Assembly: GCF_029978005.1 (NCBI RefSeq)
Contig: NZ_JARKOZ010000033.1
Location: 1 to 33,975 of the forward strand
Direction: 5' to 3'
DNA: 33,975 nucleotides
Source of the DNA: Solidesulfovibrio sp.
GTDB lineage: Bacteria > Desulfobacterota > Desulfovibrionia > Desulfovibrionales > Desulfovibrionaceae
Shown: piece by piece, positions 24,421 to 32,666 of the stretch
How the letters are laid out: every line of letters begins with the position of its first letter
Position numbering within the stretch: the stretch's first letter is position 1
Program-made: the position numbers and the translations under genes
Notes under the pieces: generated by a model
The model's database searches: none
The model's input: the letters and a program-made list of their open reading frames with translations, nothing else
What the model was told of the DNA's origin: nothing

Positions 24421-26168
24421 GCGCGACGTCCCCGCAGCTCTTTTTCGGTCAGGGCCCGGGCTCCGCTGGAAAAACCCTCGGACAGCGAGCGCAGCAATAT
24501 CTCGGTGTCGGCCATGTTCTCGCCCAGGCGGCAGGCGATCTCCTGCACGGTTTCCAGGTTCTTGCGGATGATCTCGCGGGCCCGGTGGGCGATCTCCTCG
24601 CGGCGCAGCTCCGAGCCCGTGACGTCGAAGATGACGCCGCCGATGACGCTTCGCGGCTCGATGGTGAAGATGGTCACGCTGAACACCCGGTCGTCCTGGC
24701 GCAGGGCGTCGCGGTGGATGTCGGTTTCGGTCTCGAGCGCCCGGCGGAAAAGCGCGATGAAGGGCACGATCTTCTCGAGCGCCGCCCCCTCCATGCCGGG
24801 GCTGGCCTCGTAGGCCATGAGCACCTCCTCGCCGAAAAGCCTGGCGAAGTGCTCGTTGCACTCGATGATGTGCAGCTTGTTGTCCGCGATGACCACGCCG
24901 GCGGGAATGCAGCGAAGGAGCGCATTGGCCTTGCGCGTGGCGCGCTTTCGCAGGAAATGCACGCACATCGACGGCTCGGCCAGGCCCTCCAGCATGGCCC
25001 GCGCCAGCCCGCGGCAGGTCTCGTGGCCACAGCCGCCGCAGTTGATCTCGTCCTCCGGGGCGAACTTGCCGATCAGGCGCAGCACCTTGACGTACTGGTC
25101 CTCGCTGTAGACCGGCAGGTCCACCGGGGCCGGGTTCTTGCGCTCGGCGATGGACAGGGCGGGCGGGCGCACCGGCGTCTCGGGCGCGGGCTTGGCCGAC
25201 CGGTTGAACACGTCGAGCTGGTCGAGCAGGCGCGGCCGGTGGCTGGACACGCACGGCCCGCGCACGCAGCCGCCCACGCAGGCCAGCATCTCCACGAAGA
25301 CCGGCCGGGGCAACACATGGTTCTGGATGCCCTGCAAGGCGGATTCGATGGTCGGGATGCCCGACAGGGTGGTGAAGCAGACCTGGGCGTTGCCGGCGTA
25401 GGCCTTGACCGTGTCCGACATGCCGCCCTCGATGGGGTAGAGCGCCCCTTCCCTGGCCGGCTGGGGCATGAACACGTCGGCCGGGCCGGGAATGAGCGCG
25501 GCCGGGTTGATGTCCTCCTGGCGCAGCATGGCCCGCAGGTCGGTGAAGGTCATGGCCGCGTCGAGCAGGCCGGGGTGGTTGTCGGCCTCGGTCTTTTTGG
25601 CCACGCAGGGCCCGAAGAAGACCACGCCGATGTGCTGGCCGTAGGCCCGGCGCAGCAGGCGGCAGTGGGAGAGCAGCGGCGAGAGCAGCGGCGAGAGGTT
25701 GGGCACGAGCTCGGGCATGTAGCCCCGGATGAAGTCCACCGCCGCCGGGCAGGCCGTGGAGAGCAGAAGCCTGGGGCCGCCCTGGGACAGGCTCTGGGCC
25801 ACGGCGGCCGAGACCTCCTGGGCCCCGAGCGCCGTTTCGGACACGCCGGAAAAGCCGAGCCGGCGCAGGGCGGCGATCATGGCCTGGGGCGAGACGTCGG
25901 GAAATTCCGTCACCCAGGACGGGGCCAGGGAGACGTAGGTCGGGCGGGAGGAGCGCAGGAGCTTGAAGACCGCGAAGAGGTCGCTGCGCACCTGTTTGGC
26001 GTGTGAGGGACAGGCGGCCACGCACTGGCCGCAGGCGATGCACAGCTCCGGCACCACGGTCGCTCTTCCCGACTCCACCTGGATGGCCTTGACCGGGCAG
26101 TGGCGCAGGCAGCGGTAGCAGTCCTGGCACTCGGTTTCGATGGTGTAGATGGGGTAGTGCTTGAGCAT
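24417..26168 (-). CDS. hydS: Sensory [FeFe] hydrogenase (HydS/HsfB type) with PAS domain
   Basis: 583 aa. The N-terminus has two [4Fe-4S] motifs (CQDCYRCLRHCP; CIACGQCVAACP). The H-cluster domain follows with all four cluster ligands: STACP, GPCVAKKTE and ACVGGC. In catalytic enzymes the first motif is TSCCP, with the extra Cys moving protons; here it is Ala, as in sensory types. Next are a PF04060-like Fe-S motif (CGGCGHETC ending at SMC) and a PAS domain near 430-540 (IPAGVVIADNKLHIIECN), then a coiled helical end. No signal peptide. The ATG at 26168 has GGAGG 4 nt upstream. It lies between a [2Fe-2S] protein and a SpoIIE phosphatase, with the latter overlapping. I infer H2 or redox sensing passed through PAS to the phosphatase. 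Maturases HydEFG are not in the window. Confidence 0.92.
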   Translation of the reverse strand: MLKHYPIYTIETECQDCYRCLRHCPVKAIQVESGRATVVPELCIACGQCVAACPSHAKQVRSDLFAVFKLLRSSRPTYVSLAPSWVTEFPDVSPQAMIAALRRLGFSGVSETALGAQEVSAAVAQSLSQGGPRLLLSTACPAAVDFIRGYMPELVPNLSPLLSPLLSHCRLLRRAYGQHIGVVFFGPCVAKKTEADNHPGLLDAAMTFTDLRAMLRQEDINPAALIPGPADVFMPQPAREGALYPIEGGMSDTVKAYAGNAQVCFTTLSGIPTIESALQGIQNHVLPRPVFVEMLACVGGCVRGPCVSSHRPRLLDQLDVFNRSAKPAPETPVRPPALSIAERKNPAPVDLPVYSEDQYVKVLRLIGKFAPEDEINCGGCGHETCRGLARAMLEGLAEPSMCVHFLRKRATRKANALLRCIPAGVVIADNKLHIIECNEHFARLFGEEVLMAYEASPGMEGAALEKIVPFIALFRRALETETDIHRDALRQDDRVFSVTIFTIEPRSVIGGVIFDVTGSELRREEIAHRAREIIRKNLETVQEIACRLGENMADTEILLRSLSEGFSSGARALTEKELRGRRA

Positions 26169-26275
26169 GCCGCCTCCCTGGGTTCCGGTGTCGGGCAAGC
26201 TGGTGGGCATTGTCTGCTTCCTGGGGAGCGAAGGCAAGGGGAAGGCTCTGTCTGGCGGGATGCCGGGGCGCGGGA

Positions 26276-26518
26276 TTACTGGGAAAGATGGCGGCTTAGG
26301 AGTTCCATGAGACGCTCGCCGTTGATCTCGCCGTAGAGCTGGCCGTCGATGCGGATGTTGGGCCCCGTGCGGCACTGGTCCTCGCAACGGCTGCCGGTGA
26401 GCACCACGCTGTCGGTCAGGCCGTGGTCGGCCAGGTACTGCTCGATCATGAGCAGGTGCTTCTTGTTGCCCCGGGCGAAACACGAACTGCCCATGCAGAT
26501 GACGATTTCATGCTTCAT
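26276..26518 (-). CDS. Thioredoxin-like [2Fe-2S] ferredoxin
   Basis: 80-aa protein of the NuoE/HydC C-terminal type. Four cysteines sit in the family spacing: CMGSSC near the start (residues 9-14) and CEDQC near 45-49. It begins MKHEIVICMGSSCFARGN and ends with GEINGERLMELLSRHL. Such proteins pass electrons to or from [FeFe] hydrogenases. It is the first gene of the sensor operon, 107 nt before hydS. The ribosome site is weak. An AT-rich segment (26525-26585) upstream probably contains the operon promoter, but no clear hexamers were found. Confidence 0.88.
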   Translation of the reverse strand: MKHEIVICMGSSCFARGNKKHLLMIEQYLADHGLTDSVVLTGSRCEDQCRTGPNIRIDGQLYGEINGERLMELLSRHLSQ

Positions 26519-26628
26519 GCGGCTCGGGCCTTTTTGTCCCTTTTTTCACAAGATAAACGTAAAAAGGACACCTCGCAAGCAAAATCGCCGCAGCCGCCCC
26601 GGCCGGCGCGTTCCGGTCGCGCCGGGGG

Positions 26629-27009
26629 CTAGACGACGGCCACGGCTTCGACTTCGACCACGAAGGCGGCGTCCACGAGCTTGGCCACCTCCACGATGGT
26701 CGTGGCCGGCCGGATCTCGCCGAAGACCTCCCCGTGGGCCTTGGCCACGGCGTCGAAGTCGGCCATGTCGGCCAGGAAGAGCCGGGTGCGCACCACGCCC
26801 GCCAGGTCAGCGCCGGCCTGGGCCAGGGCGTCGCGGATGATCTCCAGGGCGCGTTTGGTCTGGGCGTAGGCCCCTTCGGGCACGGAGCCGTCGGCGGCCA
26901 CGCCCACCGTCCCGGAGACGTAGACCGTGTTGCCGGCCAGCACGGCCCGGCTGTAGCCGAGCAGGGGCTCCCACTTGGAGCCGGAGGAAATGTTGCGTCG
27001 CGGGGTCAT
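26629..27009 (-). CDS. ridA: RidA/YjgF family enamine/imine deaminase
   Basis: 126-aa cytosolic protein. The family hydrolyses reactive 2-aminoacrylate-type intermediates from PLP enzymes. Visible motifs: WEPLLGYSRAVLAGNTVYVSGTVG and the C-terminal catalytic-arginine region (EIRPATTIVEVAKLVDAAFVVEVEAVAV). The Arg of RPATT is the residue that binds the substrate carboxylate in active RidA. GGAGGG stands before the ATG at 27009. It is a single gene, 110 nt from the sensor operon start, and looks functionally unrelated to its neighbours. Confidence 0.93.
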   Translation of the reverse strand: MTPRRNISSGSKWEPLLGYSRAVLAGNTVYVSGTVGVAADGSVPEGAYAQTKRALEIIRDALAQAGADLAGVVRTRLFLADMADFDAVAKAHGEVFGEIRPATTIVEVAKLVDAAFVVEVEAVAVV

Positions 27010-27164
27010 GCGCCCTCCTTCGGGAACATTCGGGAATCGAATGGCAACAACGATAGCCGGGATGGCCGGCGGGCGCAACCGGAGCAAACTTCCGGCGCTG
27101 CGGGCAAACATCCGGCGGCGAGGCGGGAGGGGGGCGGCGGCCGCCCCCCCGGCGGACAGGAAGG

Positions 27165-28466
27165 CTAGTGGGAATGCCCGGAACCCAGTTCCGTCAGGGA
27201 ACGGGCCAGGCTGGACAGGCCCGAGGACCGGGCCAGGACAAGCGGTTTGAGGCAGCCCTTGCAGGCCTGCTTGACCAGGGCGCAGGCCTCGTGGCTCACG
27301 CAGTCCACGGGGCACACCACGGCATCGGCCGCGCCGAGCAGCTCCCAGAGCCGGTGGGCCGACTGCTCCCGGCCGCCGTCGTGGTGCAGCAGTTCGCAGC
27401 CGAATTTTGCGGCCAGAAGCTTGTAGTGGGAGACCAGCGAGCAGCGGCCGCCCACGTAGAGCACCCGTTTGCCGGCCAGGCCGGAGGGGCCTTCGGCCCG
27501 GCAGGGGCAGGCCCCGCCGCAGGAGCCCTCGGCCAGGCCCTGTTCCCGGCAGGCGCAGGGCGCGTGGCCGGCGGGGACGTCCAGCTCGTCGCGGTGGTGT
27601 TCGGCGTGGGCGGCATGGGCCGCGGCCGCGTCGCCGAGGGCGGCGAAGAGCGTCGCCTCCAGCGCCTCCACCTCGCCTGTCCGGTCGGCCAGGTCCTGGC
27701 GAGCCAGGGAGAGCTCGGCGTGGACCCGCTCCAGGGCCAGGGCCTGCCGGCCCGCCTCGGCCTCGGTGGCCTCCAGGCGGGCGGCGACCTCGGCCAGCTG
27801 GTCGCGCAGGATGTCGCGGTCGCGGCGCACGGCGGCCACGGCCGAGTTCTCGATGGCCTCGCGCAGGGAAATGCGTTCGCGTTCGGCCGCCTGCCGCTTG
27901 ACGCGCTCGGCGGCGAGCTCCTCCATGGCCTCGCGGCAGCGGCCCTTCCACACGGCCACGGCCTGGCGCAGCACGGCCTTGCTTTCCTCCAGGGCGGCCT
28001 CGGTCTCGGCCAGCCGCTCCTCCAGCCGGGCCAGCCGGGACAGGTCGGCCCGGTTGGCCGCGCCCACCCGGTGGGAGAGCATGTGCACCTCGCCGTAGAC
28101 CTCGCGCAACAGCGCCTCGGGCACGGTGGGGTGGGACATCAGGGCCCAGAAGGGGCCGGGCACGTCGCCGGCGTCGGCGCGCTCGCGCCACATGCGCCTG
28201 AGTTCCGCCGGGTCGTCCACGCGCAGAAAGGCCCGCAGGTCCTTGCGGAACTTCTTGTCCAGAAAGCGCTGCAGGTGCTTGGCCGGCCCGCCGCCCGCCA
28301 CCTTGGCCTGGCCGACGAGAAAGACGTGGGCCTCGTAGTCCGAGGCGTCCTCGGACACGGCGTCGCCGCATTTGCGGCACAGGCGGCGCAGCTCGGCCAT
28401 GGTCAGGCAGGTGCCCACGATGGGGCAGGCGTAGTCGGCGTTGTCCCAAAGCGTCCTTCGCGTCAT
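27165..28466 (-). CDS. DUF2325 protein with cysteine-rich segments and long coiled coil
   Basis: 433 aa, cytosolic. The N-terminus has CPIVGTCLTMAELRRLCRKC. A charged coiled coil spans about 140-290. A second Cys cluster follows (CACREQG, then CGGACPC), and the C-terminal DUF2325 domain starts near KRVLYVGGRCSLVSHYK and contains CPVDCVSHEACALVK and CKGC. DUF2325 folds like a small Rossmann domain; function unknown. The Cys content suggests metal binding. AAGGAGGG precedes the ATG at 28466. Upstream lie a TTGACA element and Fur-like sites, so iron control is likely. It is common in anaerobes, but I cannot assign a reaction. Confidence 0.85.
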   Translation of the reverse strand: MTRRTLWDNADYACPIVGTCLTMAELRRLCRKCGDAVSEDASDYEAHVFLVGQAKVAGGGPAKHLQRFLDKKFRKDLRAFLRVDDPAELRRMWRERADAGDVPGPFWALMSHPTVPEALLREVYGEVHMLSHRVGAANRADLSRLARLEERLAETEAALEESKAVLRQAVAVWKGRCREAMEELAAERVKRQAAERERISLREAIENSAVAAVRRDRDILRDQLAEVAARLEATEAEAGRQALALERVHAELSLARQDLADRTGEVEALEATLFAALGDAAAAHAAHAEHHRDELDVPAGHAPCACREQGLAEGSCGGACPCRAEGPSGLAGKRVLYVGGRCSLVSHYKLLAAKFGCELLHHDGGREQSAHRLWELLGAADAVVCPVDCVSHEACALVKQACKGCLKPLVLARSSGLSSLARSLTELGSGHSH

Positions 28467-28515
28467 GACGGTCCCTCCTTCGAAAGCGCCGCGCGTCCCG
28501 CGGCGGTCATGTCGG

Positions 28516-28544
28516 GTGTAATTGAAATTGAAATTCGTTGTCAA
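28516..28544 (-). promoter_or_regulatory. Putative iron-regulated promoter of the DUF2325 gene
   Basis: On the minus strand TTGACA (28544-28539) is followed 17 nt later by TTACAC. GACAACGAATTTCAATTTC, at 28542-28524, matches the 19-bp Fur box at about 12 positions. The arrangement repeats that of the flavodoxin promoter, where TTGACA also leads into the Fur box. Confidence 0.5.
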
Positions 28545-28636
28545 TAAAAATGCCGCTGATCGACCGGGGCAGGTTGCGGCGTGTCGGCAAAGGGGGCGAG
28601 GGGACATGGCGGCGCTCCGGGGTTGGGCGAGACGTG

Positions 28637-28672
28637 TTGTCATTAAATCGATTGAGTTAATGATAATTAAAA
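28637..28672. promoter_or_regulatory. Second Fur-like palindrome upstream of the DUF2325 gene
   Basis: TTGTCATTAA (28637-28646) and TTAATGATAA (28657-28666) are inverted repeats (9 of 10) around ATCGATTGAG. The right arm, GTTAATGATAAT, is close to a Fur half-site pair. CATTAAATC followed by A or G and ATT also occurs beside the flavodoxin Fur box. The only gene it can serve is on the minus strand, about 170 nt away. Confidence 0.5.
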
Positions 28673-28709
28673 GGCCCGAGGTGCGTCAAGGCAAAGCGGG
28701 GGAAAGGGC

Positions 28710-29792
28710 CTAGCCCGGAAAGAGGAGCCGGGAAAGGCGGAAACCGGAAGCCCGTCGGGCCAGTCGCGTCAGGGCCAGGGAGCCGGTCCAGGAAAGGGCC
28801 AGGGCGGCCAGGCCCAGGGGCAGTCGCCAGGCCGGGGCCACGGGCGGGGGGCAGGCGGCGTAGAAGGCCAGCACCAGGACGTAATGGGAGAGGTAGATGC
28901 CCAGGGTGTCGCAGCCGCACCCGGCCAGGAGGTCGAAGAGGCGTCCGCCGCCGCTCGCCTCGGCCCGGCGGCAGGCGGCGCACAGGGCCAGGCTGCCGAG
29001 GACCTGGAAGGCCAGGCCGGAAGGGAGGAAGTACTGGCGGAAATTGGCCCCCAGCGCTCTGGACTCGGCCGACACCTCCCACAGGTAGGCGGCGAAGGAA
29101 AGGGCGGTCGCGCCGGCCAGCAGGGGCAGCCGCCGGGTCAGGGCGGCGAAGGCTTCCTCGTGGCGCGACAGCCAGCAGCCGAGGAAGAAGAACCCGGCCC
29201 AGGCCGGGGCCAGGCGGATGCCGACCAGCTCGAAGCGGTAGTCGGCCGGGGGGGTGGCGTAGTAAAGGACGGCCGAAAAGGCGTGGAAGGCGACGGTGGC
29301 GGCCGCGGCCCAGGCCGTCGCGGCCCGCAGCCGTGCCGGCGTGGCGAAGGGGTTGAAAAAGCGCAGGAGCAGCAGGAACTGGAGCATGACGAAGACGAAG
29401 TAGAGCTGCACGGCCCCGAAGAGCATGTCGGCCAGGCTCGACCGGGTCAGCAGAGGCACGCCGTAGAGGAGCTTCAGCGCCAGGAGGGTCAGGGCGTTCC
29501 AGGCGAAAAAGGGCGGCGCCAGCCGGGCCGCCTGCCTGGCCGGGCGCCGCTGGAAGGGGATTTCCGGCGGCCTCGCCAGGTCGTTTCGGCCGAGCAGGTA
29601 GCCGGAGATGAAAAAGAAGGCCGGCACGGCGAAGGTGACCAGGCAGGCGGAGAAAAGCGGGATGGCGGAGAAGTCGCCTTCCCGGAAGAAGGCCATGTTG
29701 CCGGAGTGGGACCAGACCACCACGGCCATGGCCGTGGTGCGGGCCGCCTCGATCCATCGCAGTTGGCGCGGGCCGCCGGCGGGTCGGGCCAT
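28710..29792 (-). CDS. Membrane acyltransferase (acyltransferase 3 family)
   Basis: 360 aa with about ten hydrophobic helices. The opening, RQLRWIEAARTTAMAVVVWSHSGN, is the family's first helix with its catalytic-type His. The ISGYLLGRND region and the late SHYVLVLAFYA segment also fit. These enzymes move acyl groups onto envelope sugars or lipids. It starts 8 nt after the stop of the small exported protein, so the two share a transcript. The ribosome site is weak (GAGCCGGACC). Substrate unknown. Confidence 0.85.
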   Translation of the reverse strand: MARPAGGPRQLRWIEAARTTAMAVVVWSHSGNMAFFREGDFSAIPLFSACLVTFAVPAFFFISGYLLGRNDLARPPEIPFQRRPARQAARLAPPFFAWNALTLLALKLLYGVPLLTRSSLADMLFGAVQLYFVFVMLQFLLLLRFFNPFATPARLRAATAWAAAATVAFHAFSAVLYYATPPADYRFELVGIRLAPAWAGFFFLGCWLSRHEEAFAALTRRLPLLAGATALSFAAYLWEVSAESRALGANFRQYFLPSGLAFQVLGSLALCAACRRAEASGGGRLFDLLAGCGCDTLGIYLSHYVLVLAFYAACPPPVAPAWRLPLGLAALALSWTGSLALTRLARRASGFRLSRLLFPG

Positions 29793-29800
29793 GGTCCGGC

Positions 29801-30301
29801 TCAGAGCTTTCCGGCGCGGCGGTCGTAGATGATCATATAGACTTGGTCGATCTGCACGTAGAGGTCGGGCTGGACCCAGATGGTCTGGATCATGGTGGTG
29901 GTGGTGGGCGGCCCGAGCTTGGCCGTGGTCTTCTCCACCAGTTTGCCGACCGAGAGCAGGTCGTGGACGAGCACGACCAGGGAGAAGCGGCCGGTGTCCT
30001 TGTTGCAGCCGTAGTAGATGCGGTTGAGCGGCACGCCGTCGAGTTCCGGCTTTTCGTCCTTGTCGTAGTGCAGGACGAAGGGGCTCTTGGCCACGGTCTC
30101 GGGATCGTAGGCCAGGCCGAACATCTGGAGCTGGGCGTTCCAGAGGGGGCGGGCGCGCTCCACGGCGAAGGAGGGCCCGGAGAACATCTTTTCGCAGGCG
30201 TCGCCGTAGCGGTACTTGCCGAAGCCCTGGCGCATGTCCATGCCCCAGGCGGCGCTGGCCGCGGCCAGAACGATGAGGCAGGTGGCGAGCAATCTCTTCA
30301 T
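29801..30301 (-). CDS. Small exported protein of unknown function
   Basis: 166 aa with a clear Sec signal, MKRLLATCLIVLAAASAAWG, then MDMRQGFGKYRYGDACEKMF. No lipobox follows. The mature part is mixed alpha/beta with two cysteines (ACEKMF, YYGCNKD) that could form a disulfide, and ends VQIDQVYMIIYDRRAGKL. No named family recognised. GGAGG lies before the ATG. It is coupled to the acyltransferase downstream, which suggests an envelope role. Confidence 0.82.
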   Translation of the reverse strand: MKRLLATCLIVLAAASAAWGMDMRQGFGKYRYGDACEKMFSGPSFAVERARPLWNAQLQMFGLAYDPETVAKSPFVLHYDKDEKPELDGVPLNRIYYGCNKDTGRFSLVVLVHDLLSVGKLVEKTTAKLGPPTTTTMIQTIWVQPDLYVQIDQVYMIIYDRRAGKL

Positions 30302-30339
30302 ACTTCCTCCCGGCGCGACGCACGGCCGGCGCAGCCTGT

Positions 30340-30993
30340 TTAGGCGCTTGGGACCGGCTTGTAAAGGCCGCCCACCCCGAGCGCGGCCCGCAGGACCGGC
30401 AGGGCGCGGGCAAGCGGTCGGCCGAGGTAGAAGGGCAGGTCCGCCGCGGCCACGCCGGCCCGGGCCGGCAGCAGCTCCCGGAAGGCCGCGTCCAGGCGCA
30501 CGGCGCGCGCCACTTCCTCCCGGGAGGGGGCGTGGCCGGCCAGGGCCCGGCGGCAGAGCAGCGCCAGGCGGACGAGGTCCGTCTCGGCTTCGTGGTGGGC
30601 GCACAGGGCGGCCAGGGGATCGTCCGAGGCCAGGATGTCGCGCCGGCTCAGGCGGTCTTCCAGATAGGTCGCGGCCACGGCCCCGGGCGCGTCGCAGGAG
30701 AGCGTCCGGCACTGCTCGGGCCGCTCGCTGTGGACCGAGCAGGTGTGAGGCTCGCGAAAAAACAGGCAGCCCCGGCCGTCCGGCCCCGGGCGCAGGCGCA
30801 CCAGCTCCACGGCCAGCGGGCCGACGCCGCCGGCCACGTTGTCCGCCACATGCTCGCCCCGGCGCAGGACCATGAGCCTGGCCGGACGGAGCAGCCCCGA
30901 GGCCACCAGCGGCAGGTCCCGGCGCGACAGGGAAGGGCCGCCCCGGCGGCAGCAGACGCCGCAGCGGCGGCAGGCGGGGACGGCTTCGATCAT
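30340..30993 (-). CDS. YkgJ-family cysteine-cluster protein
   Basis: 217 aa. The zinc- or iron-chelating pattern of the YkgJ/CxxCxxCC family is present: CRRCGVCC near residues 8-15 and then GCLFF, TCSVHSERPEQCRTLSC. The remainder is helical and rich in Arg and Ala. The ATG at 30993 lacks a strong ribosome site but directly precedes the first Cys motif as usual. It lies 38 nt before the exported-protein gene and may be in one transcript with it. The molecular function of the family is not well established. Confidence 0.85.
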   Translation of the reverse strand: MIEAVPACRRCGVCCRRGGPSLSRRDLPLVASGLLRPARLMVLRRGEHVADNVAGGVGPLAVELVRLRPGPDGRGCLFFREPHTCSVHSERPEQCRTLSCDAPGAVAATYLEDRLSRRDILASDDPLAALCAHHEAETDLVRLALLCRRALAGHAPSREEVARAVRLDAAFRELLPARAGVAAADLPFYLGRPLARALPVLRAALGVGGLYKPVPSA

Positions 30994-31136
30994 GGCCCGT
31001 GCATGGAGGAAAAGCGGCGGATTGGCAAGCCCCGGGCCGCGTCCGGGGCGCGCGGACGCAAAAGGGCTTTGCATCGGAGACGCCCACGTGGTATGGGCCG
31101 GGATGCAGGATGGACCGTCGCAATTGCGTTTTCCCG

Positions 31137-31165
31137 TTGACAGAAGGCTGGCGTCAATTTAGTAC
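31137..31165 (+). promoter_or_regulatory. Putative dsrAB promoter
   Basis: A perfect -35, TTGACA (31137-31142), is followed 17 nt later by TAGTAC (31160-31165), a weak -10. Transcription would start near 31172, leaving a leader of about 165 nt. Confidence 0.5.
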
Positions 31166-31173
31166 GGGAGCGA

Positions 31174-31191
31174 TTGTGCAATAGTTCACGT
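31174..31191. promoter_or_regulatory. Rex-like operator at the dsr transcription start
   Basis: TTGTGCAATAGTTCACGT matches 11 of the 14 fixed positions of the Rex consensus TTGTGAA-N4-TTCACAA. Rex senses NADH/NAD+ and represses sulfate-reduction genes in Desulfovibrio. A CRP/FNR-family regulator such as HcpR, with a similar TGTGA-N6-TCACA site, is an alternative. The site lies just after the putative -10. Confidence 0.5.
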
Positions 31192-31337
31192 TCCATCCAG
31201 ACCCCCCTAGCGATTAAACGCCCCGCCCGTCGGCGAGCAGGGTCGGCGGGAGGGGAGGCGCCCAGGCGGCCCGGCCGCCGGCGGCGCGCGTCGATTGGTT
31301 AAGGCGGTAACTCTTCAAACCCCACTGGAGGAAGCAA

Positions 31338-32651
31338 ATGGCGAAACACCAAACCCCCTTGTTGGACCAGCTCGAAACCGGGCCATGGCCCAGCTTCGTG
31401 TCCGACATCAAACAGGAAGCCGCGCACCGGGCCGCCAATCCCGACGGTCTGGACTATCAGGTGCCGGTCGACTGCCCTGACGATCTGCTCGGCGTGCTGG
31501 AACTCTCCTTCAAGGACAAGGAGACCCACTGGAAGCACGGCGGCATCGTGGGCGTGTTCGGTTACGGCGGCGGCGTCATCGGCCGCTACTGCGACCAGCC
31601 CGAGATGTTCCCCGGCGTCGCCCACTTCCACACGGTGCGCCTCGCCCAGCCCTCCGGCAAGTACTACACCTCCGAATACCTGCGCGGCGTCATGGACATC
31701 TGGGACCTGCGCGGTTCCGGCCTGACCAACATGCACGGCTCCACGGGCGACATCGTGCTGCTCGGCACCACCACCCCGCAGCTCGAAGAGATCTTCTACG
31801 ACGTCACCCACAAGATGAACACCGACCTGGGCGGCTCCGGCGGCAACCTGCGCACCCCGGCCGACTGCCTGGGCCAGTCGCGCTGCGAATTCGCCTGCTA
31901 CGACACCCAGGACCTCTGCCACACCCTGACCAACGACTACCAGGACGAGCTGCACCGTCCGGCCTTCCCCTACAAGTTCAAGTTCAAGTTCGACGGCTGC
32001 CCCAACGGCTGCGTCGCTTCCATCGCCCGTTCCGACTTCTCGGTCATCGGCACCTGGAAGGACGACATCCGCATCGACCAGGACCGCGTGAAGGCCTACG
32101 TCGCCGGCGAGTTCAAGCCGGGCGGCGGCTCCCACTCCGGCCGCGACTGGGGCAAGTTCGACATCGTCAAGGAAGTCGTCGACCGCTGCCCCACCGGCTG
32201 CATGAGCTACGACGGCGCCAAGCTCGCCATCGACAACAGCAACTGCACCCGCTGCATGCACTGCATCAACACGATGCCCGCCGCGGTCAAGATCGGCACC
32301 GAGACCGGCGCGTCCATCCTGGTCGGCGCCAAGGCCCCGATCCTCGACGGCGCGCAGATGTCCTCGCTGCTCGTCCCCTTCGTCGTGGTGGAACAGCCCT
32401 ACGACGAGATCAAGGAAGTCATCGAGAACATCTGGGACTGGTGGATGGAAGAAGGCAAGAACCGCGAGCGCGTGGGCGAGACCATGAAGCGTCTCTCCTT
32501 CCAGAAGCTGCTCGAGGTCACCAACACCAAGGCCATGCCGCAGCACGTCGTCGAGCCGCGCTCCAACCCGTACATCTTCTTCAAGGAAGAAGAGGTGCCC
32601 GGCGGCTTTGCCCATGACGAAAAGGCCTATCGCCAGAGACACATGAGATAA
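31338..32651 (+). CDS. dsrA: Dissimilatory sulfite reductase alpha subunit
   Basis: 437-aa cytosolic subunit of the siroheme enzyme that reduces sulfite in the last stage of sulfate respiration. Siroheme-coupled [4Fe-4S] cysteines are visible in CLGQSRCEFAC and FDGCPNGC. An inserted ferredoxin domain follows with CPTGC and NCTRCMHC. Sequence and length match the Desulfovibrio protein throughout. GGAGG lies 6 nt before the ATG. dsrB begins 15 nt downstream; both chains are needed for the alpha2beta2 core, to which DsrC docks. Confidence 0.98.
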   Translation: MAKHQTPLLDQLETGPWPSFVSDIKQEAAHRAANPDGLDYQVPVDCPDDLLGVLELSFKDKETHWKHGGIVGVFGYGGGVIGRYCDQPEMFPGVAHFHTVRLAQPSGKYYTSEYLRGVMDIWDLRGSGLTNMHGSTGDIVLLGTTTPQLEEIFYDVTHKMNTDLGGSGGNLRTPADCLGQSRCEFACYDTQDLCHTLTNDYQDELHRPAFPYKFKFKFDGCPNGCVASIARSDFSVIGTWKDDIRIDQDRVKAYVAGEFKPGGGSHSGRDWGKFDIVKEVVDRCPTGCMSYDGAKLAIDNSNCTRCMHCINTMPAAVKIGTETGASILVGAKAPILDGAQMSSLLVPFVVVEQPYDEIKEVIENIWDWWMEEGKNRERVGETMKRLSFQKLLEVTNTKAMPQHVVEPRSNPYIFFKEEEVPGGFAHDEKAYRQRHMR

Positions 32652-32666
32652 GCGGGGGACACAGAC

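Larger units (their letters stand above)
30994..31337. other. Intergenic region with the dsr promoter and leader
   Basis: About 340 bases upstream of dsrA with no supported gene. The promoter and a Rex-like palindrome are listed separately. The following leader of about 160 nt is GC-rich and can fold (for example CCCGCC near 31223 with GGCGGG near 31248). Confidence 0.55.

Noticed and set aside
23233-26130. 965-aa single protein including the phosphatase
   Set aside because: Only the last 395 codons are coding. The upstream part is an out-of-frame shadow of the hydrogenase gene, and the phosphatase has its own ATG in an ATGA overlap.
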